A stretch of DNA of 64,000 nt from Schoenoplectus triqueter (GCA_964058805.1 CAXKVV010000062.1:434001-498000), one strand, 5' to 3'. Positions 52,056 through 63,539 are shown, counted from the first letter of the stretch. Notes: generated by a model from the sequence alone, not told the origin. Numbers and translations are program-made.

Positions 52056-53080
52056 TTATCAATTATTGATGTAGTTGGAATACCTAGGTGTGGACTATGC
52101 TCAGCAATGTTATGAACTTGTGATGATATAGGAAAGTGCTTTATTTATTTGTAGGGCTCTCAATGGGTGTTGGTTGAGAACTTGAGATACCCGTTAATTA
52201 GACGAAGGCTTATCCGGCCCGTTGAAAAGTCCGCCCTTGACAGCCATAAGTAGCTGAGTCGGTCTTGCTGCGGGGCCATTGAATGCACCGATGATCTCTA
52301 TCTCCTTGGAGAACCCAAACTTTACTTGACTCCGGGGTCAACACTTAAGCACAGGCCACAATAATTTCAAATTTATTTTTGGGCTACAAATGCATGAAAA
52401 AGAAATAAAACAATAAGACAAATTGGAAAGAAAGAATTAAAAGAGAAATACAAGAGTAAGACAAATTGAGAAAGAAATAAAACAATAAGACAAAAGAAAT
52501 TTCTTTTGTCTGTCCTTATTTAAATTTCTGAATAGTCCAGAGTCACTGATTTAACAAGTTTGTGTTCAAGTTAGTCCAAAGTCATCGACAAAGACGGGTT
52601 TGACTCCTCTCTATATTACTGTACGCATACAATAACTGTCTAAATTCACAACGACTATCAAATTTGGACCGTTGGCAGTAAAGTCACAACTCACAACGAT
52701 GTTCTTTAGCGTCAAGGGACAATCTCCAAACCTCTTGTGGAGTGCCTTTATCTTTTGTAATACTATTTCGTTTCTTATAAAAAAAATCAGAAGGTAAAAG
52801 CTTTGACCCTTATTTTTACTCAAAAAGAATTTCGTTTATAAAAAAAATCATAAGATAAAAACTTGATCCTTATCTTTACTCAAAAAGAAAAAAAACGAAC
52901 TAAATTTAATAACAATAGATTAATGAGGTCTGATGGCTAATTTAAACAAAATTACTAGATTTACTCTCGAATATGAAACCATAACAAAGAAATATAAATT
53001 GAAGAATCAAATTTGACAAAACAATGTGCTCCATAAAAGAGAAGCCAAAGCAAGGAAGGGAATTGGTGACCGGTGAGGTG
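52056..53080. other. 5' flank of the RHD3-like gene
   Basis: Expected promoter and 5' UTR side. 52150-52345 is GC-richer, and the minus strand holds an unbroken stretch QVKFGFSKEIEIIGAFNGPA and on to DKPSSN that I cannot place. 52768-52890 is a tandem duplication (see next). No clear TATA box could be assigned. Confidence 0.4.
52766..52890. repeat. Tandem duplication of about 62 bp
   Basis: tttcgtttcttataaaaaaa...tttactcaaaaagaa and tttcgtttataaaaaaaatc...tttactcaaaaagaa are adjacent, imperfect copies. Confidence 0.8.
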
Positions 53081-53665
53081 GGAAGAGAAATATTGAGGGA
53101 TTTTTTCTTGTTTCTTGTTTTTTTTTTCCAAATTATTTTATTGTAGAGTAAGTAAATTTACTTCGTCGAGTGAAATATATATCCGGTCATCATTTCCCAC
53201 CCCTCCCCTCTTCTTCCTTTTCTTTTCAATATATGCGAGGTTGTGTATGCAAAACATAACCCTTTTTTTCTGAAATGTCAATACTTGGTTTTACGTCAAA
53301 AAAAATTACAAATAAAAGTAATAGTATTTCTGAATGAATTGAACCCTTACAGTGATAATTTTAATAAAAATAACTCATAAGTAAATTTGCATTTAGATAT
53401 TTTTAATCGAAAATTAAAAATAATCTTTGACCAAGAAAATACATGATTTCAGTAATTTGGGTCCCAACATGACTATTTTCGTGTGTTTTTTTTTTGTTAT
53501 TAATAACAAATCGACCCAGTGACTCTTAACGGCGATAATAGAAAAGCACTGCAAAAGTCTCAATTTAACCCGAACTCAAGAAACTAACCAAGAAAATGCA
53601 CAACTAACCGGGGAAACCTAGCAAAACTCAAGAAAATCAGTAAGTTACTGACATCAATGGTAGGG
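53081..53665. repeat. Duplicated segment, copy A
   Basis: ggtgggaagagaaatattga, ccggtcatcatttccca, tcaatatatgcgaggttg, ccttacagtgataattttaa, acatgatttcagtaatttgg and cgaactcaagaaactaacc recur in the same order in copy B (53797-54224 plus 57474-58250). Confidence 0.75.
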
Positions 53666-54447
53666 ATTTTTTTAGTGTCTATGGTGAGCGGACCTCATTC
53701 AAATAATACACACGTATTTATATCGGACCGTACAAATTTCATTCGACCGCCGAAAATCATTGGAGCGTTACATCTATGGCAGCGAATACGGATCCAGTGC
53801 GGTGGGAAGAGTAAAATATTGAGGTAATTTTTCTTGTTGCTTTTTATTTGGTTAAGTTAAAATTTCCCCGGTCATCATTTCCCATTTTTTCCCCTCTTCT
53901 TCCTTTCATTTTCAATATATCCGAGGTTGCGTATGCAAAACAGTGTTGCAAAAGATGGTATGTATTTGACGGACGGATATGTACCACCAACCGATTAATT
54001 ATTATGCGGATGATTAATCGAATTTTTGTTGACGATTAATCGAATTTTTGCCAACAAAGAGAAGAAGACAGAGAATGATAGTGACTTGAAATTTTGAGAA
54101 TAGAAAATGAAGGTTTTGAAAACGATTACGGGCCTTGGAATTCAAAAAAGAACGAAACTCTTGTTAATAGATCAAGTGATCTACGGATAATCCGAACGAT
54201 TATTCCTATTAATCATTTATGGTACGATAACAACAACAAAGTCTTTAATCTCAAATAAATTGGGTAGGTTAGAAATAAAATTCATCGGAAAATATAACAT
54301 CAAAAATCTCAAATATCAATGATAATAATGAGGATGATGAAAAATAAAAAAAATAAAAAAACTAATAATAGTAATGAAAAAATAAAAATGATAATGATAA
54401 TGGTGATGACAATATGATAATAATAATGATAATGATACTGATAATAT

Positions 54448-54449
54448 GC

Positions 54450-54481
<32 letters not shown>

Positions 54482-54483
54482 TA
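54448..54483. repeat. (TAA)n microsatellite
   Basis: Twelve or so TAA/ATA units near the 3' end of the RTE element. Confidence 0.9.
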
Positions 54484-54619
54484 ATAAATCTCTATTGTGA
54501 AATATATTTCTAAATCCTAAATTTTAAACTCTAAAATTCTAAAAATCTAAGAACCTGAAATCTATAACTCTACTACTAGATTCTATATGTATTTCAGCTA
54601 CACTCATCTTCTACATATG

Positions 54620-55700
54620 TTGTCTTTTTGTAGTCTAACATTCTGCTCCATACATAATCATGGGTCTAATCACCATCCTGTATAATTTATCTTTTAGTTT
54701 ATTTGAGACCTTCTTGTCGCAGATAATACCAGATGCTTGTCTCCATTTGACTCATCCGACTCTTATTCTATGACTAACATTTTCATCGATCTCTCTATCA
54801 CTTTGCAACATCGATCCCAAATAATAAAATATGTCATTCATGGGTACTACTCATCCATCCAAACTAACATCTACATCATCTGAATTATCCCCACTGAATT
54901 GATACCTCATATATTCAGTTTTGGTCCTCTTAAGTCTAGAACATTTTGATTCTAAAGTTTATCTTCACAACTCTAGTTTCTAATCGACTCAAATTCTGCT
55001 CTCGTCAATCAACACCACATCATCAGCAAAAAGAGCATACATCAAGGAATATCTCCTTGTATGTTCTTTGTGATCTCATCCATTACTAATGTGAAAATAT
55101 ATGGGCTCAATGTTGACCCTTGATATAATCATATCTTAATAGAAAATATATCGGACTCACCATCACATATTCTGACACAAGTCACAATATATGTGTATAT
55201 ATCCTTAATAAGGGTAACATACTTTGATGTGACTTGTTTCTTTTCAAGCGCCCACCACATAATATTTATTGATACTTTATCATATGCTTTCTCTAAATCA
55301 ATAAATATCATATGTAGGTCATTATTCTATTCCTAATGTCTCTCCATAAGTTATCTTATCAAGAAAATTGTCTCTATGGTGGACTTCCTAGGCATAAAAC
55401 CAAACTGATTTTTAGAGACGGTTGTCAATTTTCTTAAACGATGCTCGATCACTCTCTCCCAAACCTTCATGTTAGGACTCATGAGCTTAATTCCTCTGTA
55501 ATTAGTACAACTTTGAATATCTCCTTTATTCTTGAATATTGGTACTAATATACTTCTTCTCCACTCATCTTATTGGACCAAAAAATAATATTAAATAGTT
55601 TAGTGAGCCACACTATTGCTATATCTCCAAGACATCTCCATACCTCAATCATGATGTCATCAGGTCCTAACGCGTGACCTGTTTTCATCTTTTTTAAACT
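54620..55700 (-). pseudogene. RTE reverse transcriptase remnant
   Basis: IFIDLEKAYDKVSINIMWWA and LEKKQVTSKYVTLIKDIY at 55129-55311 (usual FIDLEKAYDRVPRE..WWAL). GPDDIMIEVWRCLG near 55620-55665. Many stops elsewhere. Confidence 0.8.
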
Positions 55701-56222
55701 TTTTTTCACCTCAAACTCTTAAATTCTCTGAACAAATCACCTGTTGGTGTCAACTAAGTCGTCCAACTTGATCGCGATTTTCTCACACTCATCGTTGAAT
55801 AGCTCGTCGATGTACTCTCTTCATCTGTTTTTAATCGCATCATCTTTCACCAAAAGCCTATCAGCCACATCCTTAATACATTTAACTTGGTTGAAGTCTC
55901 TTGTCTTCTTTTCTCAAAGTTTAGTCATCTTGTAGATAATATTTTCGTCCTCTTTCGTATCTAATTTCTGATACAGTTCCGCGTATACCTGAATCCTTAC
56001 TTCGCTCATATTTTTCTTTGTATTTTTTTTGGTTTCTTTGTACTTCTGTATGTTTTCATCACTCCTGTTGTGATGTAAACGTTTGTAGCATTATTTCTTC
56101 TCACTGATTGCCTTTTGTACATCATCATTCCACCACCAAGTATTTTTAGATTCACATTTATTTTCTCTGGTTACTTTAAACACCTCTATAGCCACCTTCC
56201 GAATGTGAATCGTCATCTCCTT

Positions 56223-56845
56223 CTACATATTATCCGCATTATCATCTCCGTTCCATGGCCCTTCCGTAATAACTATATTCTTAAACACCTGAGAAACGTC
56301 CCCTTTGAGCTTCCACCACTTCGTTCTTGTGATTTTCACGCCTCTATCTCGCCGGATGCATACCTGAAAATGAAAATCAGCCACCAAAAATTTATGTTGT
56401 GTGATGACACACTCACCAAGTATAACTTTACAATCCATGCAGTTTTGTCTCTCCTCCCTTCTAGTCAGGACAAAATCAATCTGGCTTGAGTGTTGGCCAC
56501 TATTGAAAGTAATTAAATGAATTTTTTTCTTTCTAAAGAAGGTGTTCTCTACCATGAGGTTGTAAGGTATGACGAAGTTCAACATTTCTTCTCCCTCTTG
56601 ATTCTGTTCGTCATAACCAAAACCCCCATGTACCCTCTCAAACCCCCTCTAGCTGTGCCAACATGACCATTAAGATATCCTCCAATGAAGAGTTTTTCAC
56701 TGCTAGACACTTCTCTAACCATGTCCTCTAAGTCTTCCCAGAATCGTCTCTTTACATCATCATCGCTCAAACCTACTTGTGAGATATATGCACTGATGAT
56801 GTTCAAGACCAAATATCCAAAAACCAAATTGATCATGATGATCAT
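56223..56845 (-). pseudogene. RTE endonuclease remnant
   Basis: KLFIGGYLNGHVGTARGG (usual FIGGDLNGHVG) and NSGQHSSQIDFVLTRREERQ then CMDCKVILGECV and HKFLVADFHF, the plant RTE endonuclease signature. Asp of GGDLN is replaced by Tyr, and a frameshift separates the two parts. Confidence 0.82.
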
Positions 56846-57122
56846 GTCCCCTTGTCTCCTAAATGGGACAACTCCATTCTTGAGATTCTTATCAATTAAG
56901 ATGCCTACACTATTTTTACTTCGTTATTTTTCTGTGTACCACAATTTAAAGCATGTATTCTCCACCTCCTTAGCCTTCTGACCTGTCCATTTAGTCTCCT
57001 AAACACATAAGATATTCATGTGTCTCCTAATCGCAGTATCAACTAACTCTCTTAGCTTACTTGTTAAAGACTCTACCTAAACGAATCTTACTTTCCCCGA
57101 CTAGCTTCCTTACCCCTCACAC

Positions 57123-57410
57123 TCATCGAGTCAAGTGTGAAGACACTTGTTCATTTGAGACTACATCCGGGCGCCGATGCAGCGCGTCACTAAGGTGATG
57201 ACGATCCGACCCTCGTTCACTTATCACCATATTCGGGTTCCAATATGATGCGCCGCTAAGATGGTGACAACCCAGCCCTTGTTCTCTTATCATCATATTC
57301 GGGTTCCAATATGGCACGTTGCTAAGAGGGTGACGCCCCAACGAAATTTGACTTGGTTTCATTTTCATAAAGACTGGCTGTTTTAGTGCAGGGCACGCCA
57401 CACCCACCGC
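57123..57410 (-). repeat. RTE 5' tandem units of about 77 bp
   Basis: Three units with CGGGTTCCAATATG / ACACTAAGGTGATG-type phrases: the minus-strand frame reads RHPLSNVPYWNPNMMIREQG, CHHLSGASYWNPNMVISERG and RHHLSDALHRRPDVVSNEQV. Confidence 0.7.
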
Positions 57411-57735
57411 AACCCTCCTCTTTTATCCTGGCTTGGGACAGATTGTGCAGAATCTAGTCCACACAGGCGGAGTTTAATCATTTATGGTATTTCAGAATAA
57501 ATTGAATCCTTACATTGATAATTTTAATAAAAATAACTCTTACCAAGTAAATTTGGATGTAGATATTTTTAATAGAAAATTAAAAAATAATCTTTGATCA
57601 AGAAAATACATGATTTCAGTAATTTGGATCCAACATGACTATTTTCGTGTTTTCGTTTTATTTTTTTGGTTATTAATAACACATCGACCCAGTGACTGTA
57701 ACTCTATATTAGCAATAATAGAAGAGTGGAGATAC

Positions 57736-58100
57736 ATTAATAATGAGTTATTTTAACAACATTGACAATAAATCTTTAAATAAATAAAAAAAATCTTAAA
57801 TTTTTTTTATATAGATATATTTTTCTACGTACTTTTAGATTGATGGTCATTTAAATTTTATGTAATTTCATTATCGTTTGATAGTCCATCAAATACCATT
57901 AAATTTTCATATAATTTGCAACGGTTATAATTTAGCGGTCTTTGATGGACTATCAAACAATAATGAAATTACATGAAATTTGAATGACCATCAATTTAAA
58001 AGTAGAAGAACACCTTTATAAAAAAAAATCATTTTTAAGATTTTATTTATTTATTTATTTAAAAATCTATTACCAAAATTGTCAAAATAACCCATTGTCA
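57736..58100. repeat. MITE family C copy inside duplicated segment B
   Basis: AATGAGTTATTTTAACAACA at left and TTGTCAAAATAACCCATTG at right form terminal inverted repeats. Centre: catcaaataccattaaattt / ggtctttgatggactatcaa. Confidence 0.7.
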
Positions 58101-58250
58101 ATGGATCCCACTCATAATAGAAAAGCTCTAAAAAAGTCTCAATTTAACCCGAACTCAAGAAGTAACCCAAGAAAATGCATAACTAACCGGGAAAACCTAG
58201 CAAAACCCAAGAACTTCAGTTAAGTTACTGACAGTAACTAACCAGGAAAA

Positions 58251-58979
58251 CACAGAACAAAACTCAAATTAACCCCCGTTTCTTTTATCAATGGCGGACT
58301 GGATTGGGGCCAGAGCCTTTAGTCAAAACTAATGGAGGAGAGTTCACTAGAGTGCAACAGTAGTGAAGGGCCTAGAACTTCAGACTGTCACATCTGGCCC
58401 AAAATATCTTTATTTAATTTTTCTAAATCAATTTTCGCATATCATGGTCACGTTCCACATCCGATCCAAAAGATTGATGCCTGCAGCCATTTTTCTATGT
58501 TATAACATAGTAGCACGATTCTCAGTCACTGTGATTCGATCTCACAATTTCAACTGGATTATGTTTTCTATTACGTTGGAATGAAAATTAGCCCTTTAAT
58601 TAGATAAAAAAAAACAAGTACAACTGTATTAGCACGAGGCCCACTAGCACTGTGCTCTACCTGGAATCTGGATCTACAATGTAGACCTTTAATTAAATGC
58701 TTGATGATAGTGTTTTGCATTCTGAAAGGGAGAAACTGGTTTAGTTGCAGAGGAATTTCCTGAAATTCTTCCTTTATATTTGGAGATATTGCATCGGTGT
58801 GTGTGCTGTTATTTCTCTTTATTATGTTTGAATTTTTGGAATTCTAGAACCATACTGAAGAGCATCGCATGGCTTTTGCGGAAAACTCTCAACTATCATG
58901 TACTATCATTTGAAATGTTTAAGCAGACATTAATAGATCATGACTTGAAGAGGAATCCGCCACTGATTACTTGAATCGA
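58251..58979. other. No identified feature
   Basis: Moderately AT-rich; short open frames at 58363-58584 and 58780-58974 have no recognisable motif. Confidence 0.4.
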
Positions 58980-59404
58980 ACTCTAGGGTTCTGATATCTC
59001 CTTTAACATTGACCACACCTCCATGCATACTGTGAATCAACCAAAAATACAGACACAACTTGAGTTACGCACAGCTGTGCTGGATTTGCCATTATGTCTA
59101 TTTGAGAGCATAAGCCGTACGTAATGCATCGAATAGTGCCCCCACTTAATACCAAGTGAGAAGGCCTCTGGCTGTGATTCTGACGCACTGAAAGGGACCC
59201 AATATCTGGCCTCAGAAGAGCCAGCTCGAATATCTGATGCCATATACCACATGAAGATGATATACCACTGCTTCTTGATCCCTTAACAAGAAAGCAGTTG
59301 CACGGACCCTTTCCAACTTACCACTTGCAATTGCCTTCTCTGCTGGGTAGAATTTTGAGCTTGTACTATGTATGCATGCCACACTGAAAGGCAATAACTG
59401 ATTC

Positions 59405-59850
59405 TGTTCAAATATAAACTTTATTATTATTAATAATATTAAGTCTAATGAAAAATAAAAGAGACTCTTAAAATTCAGCAGTTACAGAATTTTTGTGCTG
59501 ATTGATGAGGGGATATGAAATATCAAAAATTTTTTTTTGTATGACCTATATGGATGGATGGAAAGCTCTTAAAATCAAGTTTTTAATGATTCAAATTTCA
59601 AGTCGTTCGGAGTTCTCTACAAAGAGTTATGGTTGTTTTAGTGGACATGAGTCAGCTGAAACAGCTGCTGTTTAGTATTATGTTTTTAATATGATTTTTC
59701 TAGATATTTATGTTGTCTTAACATATTAATAGAGTTATAATTTATTGTTTGAAATATAAGAAAGTTATGAGAGTTTTTAATAGAAAAAAACTTATTTTAT
59801 TCACTTTTTCTTTTATCTCAAAGTGTGATATCCACCATTCTCTTTTAACA
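59405..59850 (+). repeat. 5' LTR of the non-autonomous element
   Basis: TGTTCAAATATAAACTTTAT ... TCTTTTAACA. Diverged from its partner, so the insertion is not recent. Confidence 0.8.
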
Positions 59851-60681
59851 AAGTAGTATCAGAGCTTCAGTCGATCAAGAGAGACATGTCAAGGCGAAGA
59901 AAAAGAAAAAATAGAAAAAATATGGTGAGTCTCGATATTTGTTTTAAAGAAAGTTAAGTGTTAAGAGTGTTTTCTGAGTTTATTTTAGTATATGAGTTTT
60001 TTCAGTGTTGTTAGGAGCATTGAAAAAAATGAGTGAAAAAATTAAATCCCCTTATTTTATTTTTTTGTGAGAAAAGAAACTATGTCGGAATAATGAAAAA
60101 ATGTCATGTGTTAATTTTTTATTAAAAAAAGAAGAGAAAAAAAAGAGTGTTTTTTGTGGTGTTTTTTTTCACGTAGATAGTTTTAAAGATATTGTAAGAA
60201 AAAAACTAGTCAATGATGAGAGTTATGTATCAAGCGGCGAATGTTACAAAAGTGTGCTGGTCTTTACTAATGGTCTTTGAAGAATCAATGAGTGAAACCG
60301 ACGTGAGCAATGACTCATGATAGCCTATGTAATAAGTATCAGGATAAGAGAACTAGTAACATCATGAGATATTTTACTGGAAGTGTTCAAACACCATGAG
60401 AAAATATGATGTGAAGCCACAAGAAAAAATACGGAGTGGAGCCGAGGTGTGAGTGTAAAACTCACATATACATGACTTGAAGAGTCGGACAATTAGATGA
60501 CATATGAGATGAAATCACGACTGATTTTTTAGGTTTTCTAGCTCAATGAATTGAGAAGAAAGACAAGTGTTAAGTTCACAAAAATCGACAAGAGAAAATA
60601 ACTACGGATTATGAGATTGAGGAAACACTACAATCGACACTAATGAGGAAAAATATAAGTTCTTAAAATTAACTTTAGGGG

Positions 60682-61108
60682 TATTAAAATATAAACTTAA
60701 TTATCATTAATAATATTAAGTCTAATAGAAAATAAAAAAAACTCTTGGAATTCAGCAGTTACAGAATTTTTAGGCTGATTGATGAGGGAAAGATCAAACG
60801 TTGTCCGTTTTGGCTATATGACCTATGGATGAAAAGATCTTGAAGTCTAATTTTCAATGGTTCAAATTCCAAGTCGTTTGAAGTTTCTTACATAGAATTA
60901 TGACGGTTTTAGTGGACAAGGATCAGCTGAAACAGCTGCTGTTTAGTATTCCGTTTTTAATACGAATTTTCTAAATACTTTTGTTATCTTAGTCTATAAA
61001 TATAATTATAATCTGTTATTTAAAATGTAAAAAAAATACAAAAAATTTTAATAAAAAAACTTATTTTATCTATTTATTCTCTTATGTGAAACCATTCTTT
61101 TTCTAACA
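60682..61108 (+). repeat. 3' LTR of the non-autonomous element
   Basis: TATTAAAATATAAACTTAAT ... TTTCTAACA, preceded by a weak polypurine tract (TTTAGGGG). First base pair TG has become TA. Confidence 0.8.
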
Positions 61109-61425
61109 GATTCATGTCCGAAAAACCTCTTCATCAAACCTTTCACACCGACATGTAAGAAATCTTCCGTTGGCAAAATGAGCTGTAGCCTCCCGCATTT
61201 GATGTTGGGGCATTACGTGCATTTGGCATTGTGACAAGTTGCCGAAAGGCAACCCCTCAAGGGCATAATCAAAACTTTGGAGCTCAGCAAGATCAAAAAA
61301 CACATCAGAAACTGGCTGCCGAGGCTCAGACTCATCAAACCCGATAGCCAGTCTTTTATGGCATATGTCAGGATCTCACTGTCCACAAACTCGCAAAGGA
61401 AAACTTTGCAAGCATGGGAGGAGGA

Positions 61426-62222
61426 GCCATGCAGATGACCTCGTGGGGATGCACTTTATTATTTCGGCCTGATCCAACTGATGTTCGATCAGGGACCCAC
61501 CTGACAGAAAAAAATAGATAAATTAGCACACAAGTGGAAACTGTCGTTTATCAACTAGAAATATCAAAATATGAAGAAACTAACAAAAATTAGTTGTGAA
61601 GCTTGTCAGCTTATTTCTCTCTTACTTTCCTGTAGCTTGATCACTATTAAACTTCTAGCGTGTAACTAATATCAAAACCCATATATTATTTCCATGGAAG
61701 AGGAAGATTGAACTGTAAATAAACATCACAATAAAGATGTTCTACAAAGCTAAATGCAAGTACTACACAGTTTCAGTAACCACTAACCGATGATTTTATA
61801 TTTTGCAGCTTAATTGCCACAAAAGAAGTTATGTCAATATACAAAATCCTGCTGACCAGTACATCTGTTTTCATCTTTATAAACATCCATATGAAAAAGC
61901 TAATAGTTAAAACAAATACTGCAATACTCAGTATTATTATAGTTCCAGTTATAGCATGACCATCTTTCCAATAATTTACTTTGTCTTTAATCTATGTACC
62001 TAAGGTACTTTACTGAAATTTCAAGAACAAACAAACATCATCAACTGTCCTTCCTAAATTGCCCCCCAATATGAAATGAGTACGACATAAATGATCTCGT
62101 TGACTAGTCTATTGACTAATAATACCTTCCCACAACCAATAAAGGAAAGATTTTTCATTAATGACCGCTTGATTGGTTGAACAGCTCCTGTGAATTTATG
62201 CTTAAAAAGCAAACCGATTTTA
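61426..62222. other. No identified feature
   Basis: AT-rich, holds a 60-80 codon minus-strand frame (62054-62299) without motifs that partly overlaps the copia LTR. Nothing else seen. Confidence 0.4.
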
Positions 62223-62685
62223 TGTTGAAAGATAAACTTAATTTTAGCATTAAAGTTAAATAAATTAGGAAATAAAGGGAGACTCTTTGGGTTCAGCATT
62301 TTGGCAGAATTTTGAGGCTGATTAATGATAGTATTTGAAGGGAAAAATGGACGTAAAATTTAGCATGCGACCTATGTCTGAAAAGGTCTAGAAGTCTAGT
62401 TTTTAATTGTTCAAGTCTTAAGTCGTTTGGAGTTCTCAATAGAAAGTTATGATGAATTTAGTGAAATGATGTCAGCTGAAAGGGTACTGTTTAGAATTTT
62501 ATTTTTATTATATATTTTTATTACGAATTTCTAGAGTCTTCTCAGATGTTTTAGGCTATATAAAGAGTTATATTATGTTGTTTTGTAAGCAAAAAAATTA
62601 TAATAGTTAATAGAAAGTATTTGCTTATTTTTATCCACCTTTCTCTTATCTTTTCTCATTTATCTACCAACATCTAATTCTATCA
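62223..62685 (+). repeat. 5' LTR of the right-edge copia element
   Basis: TGTTGAAAGATAAACTTAAT ... TTCTATCA. Shares gactcttt..gttcagcat, attttgaggctgattaatga and gtcagctgaa with the LTRs at 59.4 and 60.7 kb. Confidence 0.8.
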
Positions 62686-62759
62686 AATTGGTATCAGAGC
62701 AAGGTTCAAATAACCACAAAAATCTCAAATATTTTCTTCCAATATCCAGTTCTAACCAA

Positions 62760-63418
62760 AACCAATTATGATAAATGGTCGCTGCGAATGAAGGTTATCA
62801 TTGGCCCTTATGCCTTGTGGTACTTTGTCGAGAAGGGATACGAAACCTCCGAAGACGAGACCGGTCTTACGGTGGCTCAAATATATAGCGGCGCTGCAAA
62901 AGAAGAGAAAAGACGATCAACGCGCTCTAAGTATCATTCATCAAGGTGTGGATGACGACATGTTCGAGAAGATTGCTAATGAGACGCGAGCAAAAGATTC
63001 ATGAGAGATTGTAAGAAATTCGATGGTTGGAACTGAAAAAGTGAAGAAGGTGCGGCTTCAAACTTTAAGAACCGAGTTTGAGTCGATTGTGATGAAGGAG
63101 AGTGAGTCGATAGGAGATTACTTCATGCGAGTATTGGCGATGGTCAATCAAATGAAGCGACTTGGTGAAAAGATAGAAGATGTGAGAGTAGTAGAGAAGA
63201 TTTTGCGATCTCTCAATCCGAAATTCAACCATATTGTGGTGGCAATTGAAGAATCGAAGGACCTTGAGTCCATGACGGTTGATGAGTTGAATGGGTCTTT
63301 GTTAGCACAAGGGAAAAAAATGAAGAGAAGCCAACAAGAGCCGGTGGATCAATCATTGCAAGCAAGGTTTTCCTTTAATCAAAAGGGAAACGACAAAGGA
63401 GGCCGATGTCAAGGATGA
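62760..63418 (+). pseudogene. copia gag, frame-broken
   Basis: Opens TNYDKWSLRMKVIIGPYALW, shifts frame near 62870, then GVDDDMFEKIANETRAKDS, a TGA in place of the usual Trp, and [20 protein letters not shown] ... [19 protein letters not shown] (63023-63418), the UBN2 gag core. Confidence 0.85.
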
Positions 63419-63539
63419 GGAAGAGGCCGAGGTCGAGGAGAAGGTCGTGGACAAGGTTAAAATGATGAAAGAAGTAACAACAAGAACAACAATACATGCG
63501 GTAGAGGACGCGGTCCTGGAAGAGGCGGCCGATCAAATA

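Larger units (their letters stand above)
54225..57473 (-). mobile_element. RTE-type LINE, full length but decayed, 3249 bp
   Basis: Flanked by a perfect 16-bp target duplication TTAATCATTTATGGTA (54209-54224 and 57474-57489). On the minus strand: 5' region with three repeated units, endonuclease, RT, and a 3' end AAAGACTTTGTTGTTGTTAT, typical of plant RTE elements. An (ATA/TAA)n run at 54448-54483 lies in the 3' region. The frame is broken repeatedly, so it is not active. Confidence 0.88.
53797..58250. repeat. Duplicated segment, copy B, split by the RTE element
   Basis: The left part 53797-54224 and right part 57474-58250 together match copy A in order, with an extra piece at 53943-54209 and a MITE at 57736-58100. 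So the duplication is older than the RTE and MITE insertions. Confidence 0.7.
59405..61108 (+). mobile_element. Non-autonomous LTR retrotransposon, 1704 bp
   Basis: LTRs 59405-59850 and 60682-61108, both carrying aacagctgctgtttagtatt and ttacagaatttt..gctgattgatgagg. PBS-like TAGTATCAGAGC at 59854-59865 (one mismatch from TGGTATCAGAGC) and perfect target duplication GATTC (59400-59404, 61109-61113). The 830-bp interior has no coding capacity (it starts with a purine-rich gaagaaaaagaaaaaatag stretch). The LTRs are related to the 62223-62685 LTR of the copia element downstream, which may have supplied the proteins. Confidence 0.88.
58980..61425 (-). pseudogene. Unrecognised coding relic, broken by an LTR element
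   Basis: On the minus strand a GC-richer region reads as protein-like in pieces: GFDESEPRQPVSDVFFDLAE, LQSFDYALEGLPFGNLSQCQ, HFANGRFLTCRCERFDEEVF (61112-61360), then across the LTR element VACIHSTSSKFYPAEKAIAS, ERVRATAFLLRDQEAVVYHL (59212-59394), then ARYWVPFSASESQPEAFSLG (59037-59252). Frames shift and stops occur, so it is a pseudogene or a set of exons. The direct GATTC duplication shows the two sides were once continuous. No family recognised. Confidence 0.45.

Noticed and set aside
52611..52823. 70-codon minus-strand frame upstream of the GTPase gene
   Set aside because: Runs into a low-complexity tandem duplication and has no recognisable motif.
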